From the NCBI GenBank assembly GCA_942159475.1, contig OW804100.1, positions 13,080,646 through 13,144,645 of the forward strand: DNA of 64,000 bases, given 5' to 3'. The notes under the pieces are model-generated. The model did no database searches and was not told the DNA's origin. It saw nothing but the letters and a program-made list of their open reading frames with translations. Position numbers and translations under genes: made by a program. Source of the DNA: Sthenelais limicola. Its lineage: Eukaryota > Annelida > Polychaeta > Phyllodocida > Sigalionidae. Shown one piece after another: positions 36,512 through 48,971 of the stretch (the stretch's first letter is position 1; every line of letters starts with the position of its first letter).

Positions 36512-36748
36512 ATGGCGGCGTTGGCAGAGCCCAGTAGACGCTGTCTGGTTCTGCAGCAAATATTTGGTTCTCCTCCACTATTAAAAATAAAGTTTATATT
36601 TTCATTTGATCATTTAATTTTCCTGAGATGTTCAACATATGTGTATGTATGGTTTAGGCACGAATCAGGGAGTTATGATTTAGTTATACTCACTAAATGC
36701 ACTTTTTCCTCTCATTGTAATGTTCATTCCCAGCCTTGTCTACTTTAG
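36512..36748 (+). CDS. Weak ORF starting ATGGCGGCG, possible orphan first exon
   Basis: The frame starts MAALAEPSRRCLVLQQIFG after a locally GC-richer stretch with CpGs. ATGGCGGC is a common YY1-type translation start. After about 25 residues the frame becomes AT-rich and intron-like. No clear donor, no downstream exon and no known family. It lies antisense inside an intron of the DNER-like gene. Most likely not a gene. Confidence 0.12.
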   Translation: MAALAEPSRRCLVLQQIFGSPPLLKIKFIFSFDHLIFLRCSTYVYVWFRHESGSYDLVILTKCTFSSHCNVHSQPCLL

Positions 36749-36749
36749 C

Positions 36750-38189
36750 TGCTTTGCTTTCTCAGAAATGAATGTGTGAACCTTGTTCAGGTTCCCCGAG
36801 GTTCTCATCACATGCATGATTCCAAATTTAATACTTGTTGATGCATCTTTTGCCTGTGGCAGGTTTTCCGGGTGGTAATGGTCTTGTTTGATAGTTTTCT
36901 GGATGATAATTCTCCTCATTGGTAGTTTTCTTGTGATTGGTACTTTCCCATAACCATGGTGTAGGCTATGTAGACTCAAGCTAGAGTAACCTACAACGTC
37001 CTGGTAGAACCCTTCATTTCTAAGAGTGATTAAAAGCCAACTCTTTTTCGTGTACGAATTATGTTTGGCCGGGATATTACCTCTAGTGTATGTAGTCTAT
37101 TGGCAATAAAACAGTATTTCAGTTTTGTAATTATTGCAATATATCATTTAAGTATCCAATGTGTAATGATAAAAGGGGGATAGGTTTTATGGATGATACA
37201 TGTACATGCTCTTTTGGATTGGTAGTTTCCCGGTCATTAGTCTTCCCATTGGCACCTTTTCTATAGCATACATATCTGGGTATTTATCTTCTTGTGGTAG
37301 TTACACGGGAAACGGTTCTCAAATCAATGCAGAATTTCTAACGGGTGCCAACTAAAGTTTGGAATTGGAAATTCTGTTCAGATGCACGTGTGCTATGGTG
37401 GTGGGTGTGGTTTTTAGAATACATTTGTTCTCATGACGAAATATTTCACAATAATAATATTGGAAGATTAATGTTGCAGAATAATCACTGTCGTCAGCTA
37501 CTTCTTATTCTATTTTGTATTTTTCTTATTAGAACTTTTTTGCAACGAGGTGAACGTGCAAATAGCAATTAATATACGTATGTGAATATTGTTAAATGAT
37601 CACAGGATTCACTGAGAACAACATCATAGGTGTAATGTATTTCCTGAATGAAAGAATCTTGAATCTATTTGTAGTGACTCCCACTTTACAACTTTCTTTA
37701 GGAGGTAAAACAACATCGCTATATTCATGCCCCATTGTATAGTTTGATCAAGGAGGAGAGGGTCCTATACTCCCTAAGATCCTGTGATCCCACAACCACT
37801 TGTTGTTTAAGGTTTGTTTAGGATTTGCCCTATAATTATGTGTCCTGGTGAACTGCCCCTGTGGAGGTATCACCCTACTACTTCACTCTATATAGGTAGT
37901 GAGTAGCATATGCAGAAATAAGGTGGTTGCAGTATACATACAGCATTGGGTGCAGTGTACAGAGTACAAATAGTAGAGGGGGTGAGCTCTGCACCACCTG
38001 GTGTCGACACTTAGTACTATATTAGATCGTTATATGTAGTAAAGGTGGAGATGAAGAGGTTGTACTTACAAGTACAGTTGGTTGGTATAATATATATACA
38101 GGTTAACTAACTCACGAAACCTTCATGTCTAACAGTGTAGACACATCCCCACCTCGGGACAGTGTGGAAGGGCAGCAGGAGTAGATATA
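36750..38189. other. Intron DNA, nothing recognised
   Basis: Ordinary AT-rich intron sequence without repeat structure or open frames of note. Confidence 0.45.
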
Positions 38190-38423
38190 GGTCAGATTTT
38201 TAGAAAATGTACAATTCGCAGCTGTACACATTTAGAAGATTCTGCACATTTAAACTGCAATTTGGTCAATACTAGGTAAATTTGAGTATATTTGGCATTG
38301 CATTGATTCTAGCAATCTGTTTGGTTAGGTTGAACTCTATTTTGAACTTTATTTTCTTCTGAAATTTGGGTTATTTGAAAAGATTGGCGAAGTTGAATTG
38401 TACATTTTCTGAAAATCTGACCC
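38190..38423 (-). mobile_element. GGGTCAGATTTT-type MITE, family B (inverted copy)
   Basis: Reverse complement of 35516-35750 with only a few differences by eye. Flanked by ATATA and ATATAC. Both members lie in one intron, about 2.4 kb apart, so the pre-mRNA can form a long duplex. Confidence 0.8.
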
Positions 38424-38951
38424 ATATACTGCGTTATCGCATTTTGCCTTCTCATGTATATTTATGACTAGCGGGGATTTATTGAAACAAATATTCCCTG
38501 TCTGCTGTATCTCATATCACAGGCAATATGGGGAAAGGTTGGACCCGGGCTAGAGCCATTTGAATTAAATCTCTACTGGATTTAAGGTAAAGCTTAGGCC
38601 TTGTAGTTAAAAATTGATATTTTTCTTTTTTTTTGAACTGATTTTTATTCAGGTTCCATCTAGGCATATGCCAGGGGAAATATATAGAAAAATATAAATA
38701 TGGCTCGGAAGGTCCGGTATTCCGCCATACCCTGAGTTGACGCAACTTACAATTTATGACAAATATTTCTTTTTGAAGCAGTCTATTAACTATTGGCGGT
38801 GGGGTGGGGTGATCATGTTAAGTTGATGGAAAGATGGGATGGGATGGGGTGAGAAGAACATGGGGGACGGTTTGTTTAATACGAATGTCTGTTGAAAGTT
38901 GGCCGTGGAATAGAGGCATTTTTGGTAGGGTTGGGTTGGGGGAGGGGTGGC

Positions 38952-39550
38952 TTAAGGATGACCGCGGGTATTTCCCAAAGTAAATAGATCAGCCTGATTT
39001 TTTCACACTTTGTACTCCAAATCATGCTGATTTCAAATATAATTTTTTTAAGGGGGGTCCCCAGACTAGATTTGTTGCTATTTCCGTTTGAAAATAAAAA
39101 GTTATTTAATTAATTTAATATGGCCGTCTATGGAGAAAAGGGCGTTTTTGAAACGTTTTATCCATTTTAAACCATAAATTGTAATTAGAGTTGGCTAATT
39201 TTTTAGTATATCATAGTTTAAGGGATATACTTTCTGAAAATAGCAAGAAAACGGGTGGTCCCCAGATTACTTTAGGAGCTGGAGGCCCCCGAACTTGACA
39301 GTGCAGTGATTGAGAGCTGGACTAGCTTTGAATTTCATGTAAACAAGGTGGCTTACGGTGTTGTAAAACAATAACAAACAAGAAAAAAAACATATACTAA
39401 TCTGTTCAAAAGTCAGAAGTGTTTCTTTTTAACTACTGAACATCACTATTCAAAGAAATGATAAAAAAAATAAAAAATATCAACATGGTCAATGTCGTAA
39501 AATCCCCGCCGTTTTTGGCAACTGAGAAATACCCGCGATCATCCTTAAAG
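38952..39550. mobile_element. TIR element of about 600 bp (TTAAGGATGACCGCGGGTAT ends)
   Basis: Left TTAAGGATGACCGCGGGTAT TTC and right GAAATACCCGCGATCATCCTT AA are inverted with one mismatch. The inside includes two GGTCCCCAGA blocks and poly-A/T runs. No transposase frame. Confidence 0.6.
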
Positions 39551-40914
39551 GTTAAAGTTATGGCCCCCATTGCACTAGATCGACACGTTATCTTGTGTTC
39601 GTTTGCGGGTCGAGTCCCCAATATTTGTAAGTCAGGTATTTTCCACAATCTTAAGCCAACGAAATATGATGAGAGCTGGTACTTTAGGCAATTCTTGATC
39701 GTTGGTGATGCATAAAACTGGGGGACCTGATGATTCGTCCGTCAATTCTTTTCAACTTCTTTCTATAACCAGCTGAATGAAATTGCTGAATAACAATGGA
39801 AGTTTATATATCAGAACGTTCCTCCTTACCAGCATTTTTACTGGCATCCTTTGATACATCTACCACTATCACTTATACATCAATATTGGTGAAGCATCAT
39901 TTTAGTCTAATAATTCTTCCTCTCACTCTTACCATCGACGAGAGTTTGACCTGAAAGCTACACTATACGTGTGCTAATCAAAATGGACCACAACAGGACC
40001 CCAACCCCCATTTCACTATGCCATCGTATGAAATATAGACTGGACTGGAAGGTGCTAGTAATTAAATATCTTTTTGACTAGATTCCTCCGGAATTACGTC
40101 CAATAATTATTTACTTAGTTCAATTCGCTATTTATTATATGCCCTTAGCCAATGCTGAAAAGTAAACCTGTCTCCTATTCGTATTCCCCATAAAGTATCC
40201 AAAGGTTAAAAAATAGCAAATCGTTAGTGTATAATAAATATATATTCCATTGTACCCCATTATTGCACCCCTCCTACAGCACATAGCATCACTGCATTTG
40301 TTTGGGGTATTTAGTAAGTTACCCTGTGTACAAGGCCTAAGAGAATGCTAGAGGGTCACATTATAATTGCATTGAGTTACTCTTTGCCAATGGTTCATGA
40401 CCATAGTTGGCCAATTCAATCCTTCCAGTGACACGGTACAGCCATGCATTCTCAGCTATTACGACAAAAGAAATCTGACCAAATAATATACTCATATCAT
40501 AACCAAACAGACACAATCACCAAAATCTTTGGTGAATTGACTCTTAGATGGGTTGGAAAAGGATGGAACAAAGATGAGCAAATTCATGTTTAGTTTTTGA
40601 CCGACGTTAACTGAGATTGCAGCTTTAAACGCGTATCTAGTCATTTCATAGCAGCTATATATATTTTTAAAGATTATTTAAACTGAGTATACATTGTCCC
40701 CAGGTGTTTTTTCAAATAGCCCAGCCATTTAGCAAACCACATAATAAAGGAGAATTTGGTATGTTATAAAGGTATTTGAATTACACATTTACTATCTGGT
40801 AAAGCATTATACAGCAATGGTGCGCTACCCCCTGGAGATAGTAGAGCACCAGAAGCAGTGACAGCCAGCTGAAATATGGGATATGACAGCAGTAAAGGTT
40901 AAAGGTCAACTCAC
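39551..40914. other. Intron DNA, nothing recognised
   Basis: AT-rich intron sequence up to the EGF exon at 40915. Confidence 0.45.
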
Positions 40915-41032
40915 CCTGGTTTACATTCACATTTATAGTGTGTCTGGTTGCCCAGACAGGTGCCGTTATTTTCACAGGGCGCCGTGTTGCACAAATTGTC
41001 CACAATCTTGCCACAGGTCGGCCCGTTAGCCC
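40915..41032 (-). CDS. DNER: DNER-like gene, EGF-like domain exon
   Basis: Exon of 118 nt, entry phase 1, exit phase 2. Acceptor GTTCTTTTGCAG|GG, donor CCAGG|GTGAGT. It encodes GANGPTC, closing the EGF domain begun in the 63-kb exon, then GKIVDNLCNTAPCENNGTC and LGNQTHYKCECKPG. Two Asn sequons (NGT, NQT) are present. From memory vertebrate DNER has CQNNGTC in the matching domain. The upstream intron is about 22.0 kb and the downstream one about 10.6 kb. Confidence 0.93.
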
Positions 41033-41096
41033 CTGCAAAAGAACAAATAGAAAACATATAGCAAACATTTTAGTAAGAACTTTCTGTCATGTTTTG

Positions 41097-41299
41097 GTCC
41101 TGTTGCATAACAAATCCGTAATTAATATTATTTCCGTCCTTTAGCTACTTGCTAAGCAGCTGGTGAGAAACTTTAAGGGAAGGAATTGGCTGTACAGACA
41201 ATGCTAATTTGTATATCATGTGACATCATCAATGTCACACTGCAAAAGCAACTTAGCAAGGAATATATTTTAAGTAAGGATTTCTTATGCAACAGGCCT
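41097..41299. mobile_element. TIR element, family E-like (CCTGTTGCATAACAAATCC)
   Basis: Left CCTGTTGCATAACAAATCCG TAATTA and right AAGTAAGGATTTCTTATGCA ACAGG pair as diverged inverted repeats. About 200 bp, non-coding. It begins 65 bp upstream of the acceptor side of exon 40915-41032. Confidence 0.6.
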
Positions 41300-43309
41300 A
41301 ATTGTCTTCCATGTAGTGCTGTAATCTTGCGAAATGTTCCACTAAATGACAATCTAACATGGAGGTATTGTAGGAGATATTTGTGTTCTCCAAAGTAGTG
41401 AGTAGTCATAGCATAAAATCAAGAAAACATCGGAAACAACAGTAGTCTCTTCTCTCCATTTGAAAAACTTGTATATCAAACCTATATGTTATAACATTGC
41501 TGTTAGCTTAAGTACTAATGTACTTTCAACCATCCTTAGCTCCTCAGTTTAAAGTGTTTAATTAAGACGCCCTTCCAATACATTGAATTCGATCCGTGCG
41601 AATTTTAAGTTCCAAAACTTTCAAGTGAAAAACATTTAATCTTGAGCTGTTTTATATTCAGGTTAGGTTCTTTGATGAACCAATCCAGTAATTGAACACA
41701 GACTTTTAATAAGGCTAAATTAAGGAAAAAGAAGACGGCCAGACATCAAACACTTTGGATCTTAATTAATCAAAGGTAATATGCAATTCAAAATATGTAA
41801 GATGGATTATCATTGTTTGATGTTATCTTTGTGCTCTTATAACCGTTTGTCCCGTATATATCTAGGATATATCAACAGCATGTTCCCATTGTGTGACTAA
41901 CTGCTGTCCTTGAATGGCCTGAATAAAGGACAGCAAGGCGCTCCCTTCAACGCTTAAACCTTCGTCGCAATTCTTTTATCCACAACTTAGCCTGTTATCA
42001 TGTTGGCAATTATAGAATGACATTGTGCGGATCATCGCTCTTGGCTTCGCCTCTCATGAAGTTATACACCATTTTAATAATATTTTCAGAGGAAACATTC
42101 TCTCAAACACACTTTTTGGTGTATTCGGTCTAATTAGAAGCAGACCCATGTATTTATTTCTAAACAGGTGTTGCTTTCAGTGTGTTTAGTGATAGATGGT
42201 AGTATACTACCCCAGGAATTAAGAGAAGACCAGACATGCATGGAGGTTAAATTCTAAAGCATAGTAAAATATAATACAACAGTAATTTATGGTAGTATAT
42301 TACACCACAGGTACAGGACCTGAATAAAACCGCTTGGTAAACATACAAGAAAAATATATAGATATTTTACGGTATACAATAATGTATTAGGTATACATCA
42401 ATTGGTGAGACCCCTTTCCAACCACTGTATTGGTCGACTCCAAATCCTTAATGGTGTATAGTCATACGCACATTTCCATACGCTATCCAGAACCTGAGGC
42501 CAACACCCGCAAGCACAGATCAATTGCAAGAAATAAGTTTCAACTTAATGCCCAGTGAGATACTCTAGGGAGGGGGGGGGGAGCAAAATCTTTAGTTGGA
42601 CCACTTTCTAAACCTCACCAAATCTATAGGCACTTTTTGCGATCTAACCATGGGAAAATAACATCAGAAAATCAACGAGAACTATTCATATGTTCCAGAA
42701 TAGAATTTATAATTTGCATTAATTATTACACATAGGACATGGGTTTGAACAATAAAGAACCGTTATTTTAAAATAAAGGTTAATCCCCATATTATCGGTG
42801 TGGAAAATGGAAGAAGGGGGTAAACCTCAAAAGCAAACAAATGAAACAAATATACATGTCAAAACCTTCATACAAGGGGTCATATTATACTGTCCCCCCA
42901 CTTTGATCTACCAGTAAACCCTTCTCCTACTCTGAATCCTCTGGGTAGGGAACTGCAGTGCTTGTCTCCAACAGATAGGGAAGGTGTTTACATCTCAGCG
43001 GGTCTAGAGAATTTACTATTGATTAGAGGCTCTCCCACTGATAGAAGTAACAAATGCTCCGTGAAATGACATCTTTATTCCCTCTGCATCCCTTTTGCTG
43101 GTTTCTATGTGTGTTTGGAGGAGGTACAAACAGCCTTTTGTGTCCAGATGAAAGCCATATTAAATCCCTGCTTCAATCTGCCAGCCTCTCCTCCCCGCCC
43201 ATTCAATGCTCTGTGGTGTATGGTTGTTGTTAAGGTAGAGGGCAGGGGCGTGTAAGTCTGGCTGATTGTATTGAATCCTGAATCTACTGATGCCATTTTG
43301 TACACACAC
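41300..43309. other. Intron DNA, nothing recognised
   Basis: AT-rich intron sequence with a G9 run near 42570. No gene or clear repeat. Confidence 0.45.
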
Positions 43310-43640
43310 ACATTATGTGTGTGAGTGGGAATGTATATCTCAATATATAATTATGCGTATATATGCATGTGTATATGTATGAAAGGTTGCATGTGCTTTG
43401 TTTAAGAAAGTATACATAAACCTATACCATAAATATCTAGATGTGTACGTATTTAGCGTGTATGAATTTGTGAGTATCTTTATGCAATACATGTATATAA
43501 ATGCGTGTATGTGTACGCATGTGGGTATAATATGACATGTATGTGAGTATGTGCATACATGTATGTGTAAATGTATATATATATATACGATTACATACAT
43601 ACATACTGTATCTATGTATGCACATGATTGTATGCATGTA
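43310..43640. repeat. TGTATG/ATAC-rich microsatellite region
   Basis: Alternating purine-pyrimidine repeats such as ATGTATGTGTAAATGTATAT. Open frames on both strands are low-complexity. Confidence 0.75.
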
Positions 43641-44750
43641 TGCATCTGTGTGTAAGCATCTGTAGTTGTGTATGGACATACATAAGCTGTATTACCCTTT
43701 CCCTTTTGTGGTCTCAACAAGAAAGAAGTACCAATTTATCTCATTTTCACTCTTCAATTCTTCCATTCTACTATAAAAAAATGAAATTCCGGAAAATGAC
43801 AGTTGTTGGTAGATTTAACAGGGAATGCATATTTGAGACCCATGCAGTCGCTATCTGACTATTCATCATGATGCCTATATCCAAACCAAATTACCATTCG
43901 AGCATACAACACACAGAGCTAAAGAACAGCAGCAATGTCAGCCGGTGATATAAATCACAGTTACCTCTAACTCTCTGGTTGAAGACCACATATATATGCG
44001 ATATTTATAATATATAAATCCTTATCCAGCATATATACACAATAATAATAATTCTCCCAATCATATGGTAATGAACCTCTGACTGGTTGGTGGGTAGTAC
44101 GTAGAGGGTATGCTCACCATATAGCCTCTCAGCTATACCTTATCTAGGCCTGTCACTTTAGATGAATGGATAAGCAATTCTACTTCTACTATTGCCCAAG
44201 CAGAAAGGCTGGCCTAACTGGGGCCACATCACCTCAACTCAGACCAGTGATATGTCTCTTGTTACAGCCAGGATTGAGGAATCAGGAGAGGGCCCGGGGG
44301 CTTTGGGTACAAACTGGAAATGTCTTTTTTATTGAAGCCCAAGAATTTGTCTTAGATTTAAATGGAATTTATTCAGGGAATGTCTTATTAGCGCATTAAA
44401 GCTCTGCCTTCAGGTCTTATCAACTGATGGGGTTGTTCTACCAATCGATTTATACCTTAAATACTCTGATTGATTTTTCTTATTTTACTATACAAAAAGA
44501 TAGAATTTGGATAATTGGGTCTGAAGGGACAGTTCACTCGTTCACTGCATCCATCCTTACGATTTCCTTTCATCGTCTTATTCCATTAATTTTCTCAAAA
44601 TCTTAAACAGAAATGATCACAAGGGAAACGCCAATTGGTGGAACAACCCAATGAACCAGGAGAAAATGATAGCCAAAAATCCTAATTCTGCATTGGTTTA
44701 ATCACCAGGCAAACGCATTAGTGATAGAACCCCCATCTTCTCTAAACTAC

Positions 44751-44784
44751 ATGTATGTATGTATGTATGTATGTATGTATGTAT
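44751..44784 (+). repeat. (ATGT)n microsatellite
   Basis: About eight perfect tetranucleotide units. Confidence 0.95.
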
Positions 44785-44815
44785 AGTTCCACCTTTTACC
44801 CAAACGTACTATCCA

Positions 44816-44848
44816 CTTCAATCGCAATATAATATATTGCGATTGAAG
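44816..44848. repeat. Perfect 33-bp palindrome
   Basis: CTTCAATCGCAATATA and its exact complement separated by one base. It could extrude as a cruciform. No transcription-factor match is recognised. Confidence 0.9.
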
Positions 44849-44862
44849 CATATATTATATAT

Positions 44863-45815
44863 ATGAATCCACAATCTCATTTAACCAGCACTTCTCTTCC
44901 ATATCATTATATAACTCCCCACACACCAACACTTCATCTTCTCAAGACCACTTCTTCACCCACCCAACCACACCTACCACTTATCTTAAATGTTATCACA
45001 TTTCATTTAATCATCAACTTGCTACATTTGAAATATTCAATAACAATAATTATCATTCTAACACCTGTCGTTGTCATGTTATTGACTAATGACAATAGAA
45101 AAGTAACAATTGTTCGCTTTTGACTTTACATTTATGAAAATCTATAGAATAATGGACGGGGACTGAAACCCTCTAGCACACCTCTACTAGCAACTAGCAA
45201 ATACCAGTTTGGGATCTCTCCGTAAAGGCAAGACATATATTCTACTTATGGTAGCGGTTGGACCACCATAGTGACAGAAAGCGTACGTGACCACACCAGC
45301 CATTACTACCCCCACAATGTAACCTTGTCCATAATCCCCAACAAGATTTATTTGTACTTCACAGAATGATTACTCTGGAAACTACAGGAGAACTCTGAGG
45401 TTTCAGGTTTAAGTTTGCTGAGGTTCTTTCATCTCCTTGTATAAAGATAATAATACTTGTTAATTAACAAGTTTGTTAAAGGGGCACGATTATTAGACGA
45501 GTTGTGTAGCAACGAGTGTAATATTCTAAGAGAAATGTTTCATATCAAATGTGTCAACATAGATAATAAATGGTCATAACTTATTCTGTCTATGGAGTTT
45601 CGGATCCCTATTACTCTTTATTATCCCTACATATGGAGACATTAACGTCCTAACATTTCATCTCTCCCTGGGATTATACATCTATAAATCCCTCCTGTCC
45701 CAAGGTCACTTCCATTGTTCATGTCCGTGGAGCCCTAATAGCTCATAAATCCCATCAGGTGTGATCAAACTCGGGACACTCAGCACATGTGTTCATCAGC
45801 TCTGTTAAGTTTAGG
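44863..45815. other. Intron DNA, nothing recognised
   Basis: The open frame at 44863-45123 is Thr/Pro/His-rich low-complexity sequence without coding signs. Confidence 0.4.
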
Positions 45816-46056
45816 CAATGATAATAATAATAACTTGGATTTTTAATTCCAAGTCACATTTACACTTTAGTGTTATACAGTGTAATGTTAAATTAAATTA
45901 AATTATAATGAATTATGGAAATTGGAATGGTCTCTGTGAACCTCACAGCCCTTCCAAGCGCCTCTTTGATTTTGATTATTTAAACATATAAGAAAGGTAG
46001 TATGTATTACAAGTATACAGGTAAAACTAAGAATAAAGAGTAGTACAGTAGTAGAC
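45816..46056 (-). mobile_element. 3' end of a LINE (non-LTR retrotransposon)
   Basis: Continues downstream of the reverse-transcriptase remnant on the minus strand and ends in a TTATTATTATTATCA microsatellite (TGATAATAATAATAA at 45819-45833 on the plus strand), the kind of tail typical of many LINE 3' ends. AT-rich in between. Confidence 0.5.
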
Positions 46057-46378
46057 ATTATATATTGTGTCACCGTACTCAAGTATTGGTCTGATGGTCA
46101 TCTTATATAATATTGATATTGTCTCTTTTTAAAGCGCTCTTGCTATTTTACTGAGTGCTTTAATTGGAGATTGTGCTTGTCTGATCCTTCTTTCTACATA
46201 ATTTTTGAACGACAGAGTACTGTCTATGTCGACTTCGAGTCGAGGTATGTGTATGATGTTGTGTTATCGAGTTTCTCTGTGTTTATGTAGATGTGTGGTG
46301 CTTGTGTGTCTGTTACATTCTTTTTGTTGTTTTGAATGGTCATGATTTGGCTTTTCTTGATGTTAAGGGAAATTTTAT
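46057..46378 (-). pseudogene. Decayed reverse transcriptase fragment of a LINE
   Basis: On the minus strand it reads KISLNIKKSQIMTI, then IYINTEKLDNTTSYTYL, then after a 1-nt frame change EVDIDSTLSFKNYVERRIRQ, IKALSKIARAL, an in-frame TAA, and KMTIRPILEYGDTIYN. These match the C-terminal reverse-transcriptase/thumb pattern of non-LTR elements: a Lys-rich LNIxKSQ block, a YLGxxVD-like block, LSFxxYVxxRI, and YKxxIRPxLEYG. One frameshift and one stop show it is dead. The 5' part (catalytic YADD region, endonuclease) is absent, as in 5'-truncated copies. Clade not assigned. Confidence 0.8.
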
Positions 46379-46611
46379 TTTATTCTATTCATTTGATTTA
46401 TTTTATTTCATTTTATTTTATTTAGGTACTCAAGACCTCAATGTCACAATCTGACATTTTATACTGTTTGCTCGGGTCCTTTTCAACCCCAACTAAAAGC
46501 AATTTGATCACAGTTTTCGAGGATTTTGTCCAGTTGTCTTTGATGCAAGGTTCCATAAGTCCGCATTCATATCTTAGAGAGGGTTCCGTTAAGGTTACAT
46601 AACAGTTCACT

Positions 46612-46800
46612 TATTATCGCTCACCGGCGCCAGGTTTCTCGCGACCGATTCGACTTCAAATCTTTATATAAACATATATAACAGCAGCAGAATATTGATG
46701 AATCTAGTTGTATTTTAAATCAGACATTGAGCAAATCAAAATTGGTAAGATTTTATTTGCTGTATAAGCTGAGAATACAGCTTTAGATAATATTAGGATG
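46612..46800 (+). repeat. Dispersed repeat D, copy 2
   Basis: Same ordered blocks as 15064-15245: TTATTATCGCTCAC, CGATTCGACTTCAAATC, ATATATAACAGCAGCAGAAT, ATTGATGAAT, GAGAATACAGCTTTAGA. Same orientation, diverged. Confidence 0.6.
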
Positions 46801-47433
46801 TTGAGGCTCCTTTCATGGTAAGAAATATTCATTCTCAAATGATTAAAGGGTATATGTACTTATATATGCCATATGAAGGAAGTCTATCAAAACGGTCATT
46901 GACATTTCATATACTGTGTTTTCTTCAGTTTGGTCAAAGTTGGATAAGCTACAGCAGGCCTTGTAAACCTTCTTCTCATTCCCTTATGTTGTATGACACG
47001 ATACAAGTAAAATCAGTCACTCAACAAATAAGGAAATGTGACTATACAGCAGTTTCTCGTTGAATTAATTACTTCTGCTGTAAACAAAGGCAGTCAGATG
47101 TTTTCCCGTATACAAGGTAAAGTCTTGATATAAGGAATCACACAGACAATTGCTGCTAACGATGTAGATGTGATAGAGGCGACATATATTATGTTGGGTG
47201 GTAGGGGGGAGGTGGGGGTGGGTGGGTGCATGAAGGGAGAATGATGTATAATGGATTTGTAGCTCTCTACCCATATATCAATCCTCAGAGGGGATTCGAA
47301 TCTCTCTACTCTCCCTAATTCCTGTTTAGAAATAAGAAATATTTCCAGCGGCTAACACAATGCCATGTATCCTATATTTCTATAGTCAAATTTCTTCTAG
47401 TGTAATTCTGTTATAAAGTTAAATCAGAGCATA

Positions 47434-47600
47434 GGGGGCGCCTTCAGCCAGTAGACGATTTAGAATTATATAATACAAACTTAGAAACAAGATTTTGGAT
47501 AATGCTAATTTTTGTCTTCAATATTTTCATTATTTCATATTCATTTATATTGGTTTTGCTATGAGATCTAACCTGTGGTATACCTCATTATCATTACCCC
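47434..47600 (+). repeat. Direct duplication G, copy 1
   Basis: About 165 bp from GGGGGCGCCTTCAGCCAGTA to ...ATTATCATT, nearly identical to 49020-49181. Left of it, AAATCAGAGCATA (47421-47433) directly abuts the duplicated block. Confidence 0.9.
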
Positions 47601-48109
47601 TGTGCAATGATCCTAGGTAGAAAATATAGACCTGTCTTAGGTCAGAATCGAGCACATTGTCATTTGTTTAGTAGTAAAACATATATTGTTTTACCAGGAC
47701 TAAGCTCATGCGGCTCATCTTAGTGAGGGGGAGGAGGTGAAATTGCAGCCGCATCAAGGTTCAAACCCAACACGATAACAAAGGTAGAATCCAGAAAGGT
47801 GGAAAAACAACTGCGCGGTCGTCTAACAGCTGATATGGAAGAATATATCGAAATTATTAATGTTTAGATTCTTTTTGAATGGTCCTTTTGGGGCTACCTT
47901 GATGAGTTAAATGGATGTCTCATCCGATGACCATGTTTTGTTTAACCAAGTCTCCTTACTGTGTATAGATGTGTAATGGAAATAAAATTCATTTGCAAAA
48001 ACACACAAAAAAAGATTCAAACCCATAATATTTCAATGCCTCTGGGTCCAAAGTCAGCACTAAGAGCCATCCCCAATTGTTTTTGCTTTGAGACTCAAGG
48101 TGTCACCTC

Positions 48110-48135
48110 CTCCCCCCCCCCCCCCCCCCCCCCCA
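48110..48135 (+). repeat. Poly-C run
   Basis: About 24 consecutive C residues, a length-variable mononucleotide tract. Confidence 0.9.
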
Positions 48136-48971
48136 TTCCTCCTTTGGGTCAATCCACCCCTGCCCACCCACCCTTACAGACTAGTAGAACCTTCCTTGTC
48201 AATTCTCTGCCGCTAGTTTATATCATCTTTAAGACAAACACTATAGATCCACAATGGATGCTGTTCACACATCTAGCACTGGCTTATCCTCAAGTCTCCT
48301 CCTCCTCATAGAGCGCCTTACTATTAAGCTTCATTAGTGAATTAAGGTTTTGTTCAGCCTCCAGGCGGCACTACCAACCCATGCCTTGCACACACTCTTA
48401 GGCACAACTTTCAGTTTTAAAGAGACTTTAGGGCTAAATGTGGGATATATAGGTCCAACGAGGTTTTTGATGACGCTCTGAATGGAGAGGGTGTAGGCCT
48501 ATATATAGTCATCGATTTGGGACTTATTTAGGTAAAATGTCTAAACAAAGCAACACTTAAAAAATCCTGTTAGAATTCTATGATTGTAATTATAGCATTA
48601 TATAATATATATGTGTATAAGAAAACACATGGAAACAATCATTTTACCATTATGTGTATTTTATATAAACTAAATTTCTATATAGCCTTAAATTTCATAA
48701 AAATATATTCATCTCTCCCCCCACCCCCGGGGACAACATTAACTGCAATTAGCGTAAGCACTGGCCAAAAGATAGAGAAACCTGAGAGCCGCTGACAGCA
48801 TATCCTTCGTGGAACCTTATGCCTTTTAGAGTGTATCCCTACCAGAGAGCCTTTCCATTAGCGTCCACTGTAAAAGTGATATAAATCAGAGCATAATGCT
48901 CTAGGTAGATAACAATTAACCACGCTCATTGGCAACGGGCCTATGGAGATAGCCCACATAACTCTATTCTT

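Noticed and set aside
43340..43720. A 126-codon Tyr/His/Thr-rich frame
   Set aside because: Translation of TGTATG/ATAC microsatellite DNA.
47280..47320. tRNA B-box-like GATTCGAATC
   Set aside because: The flanking bases do not pair into a T arm and no cloverleaf can be drawn.
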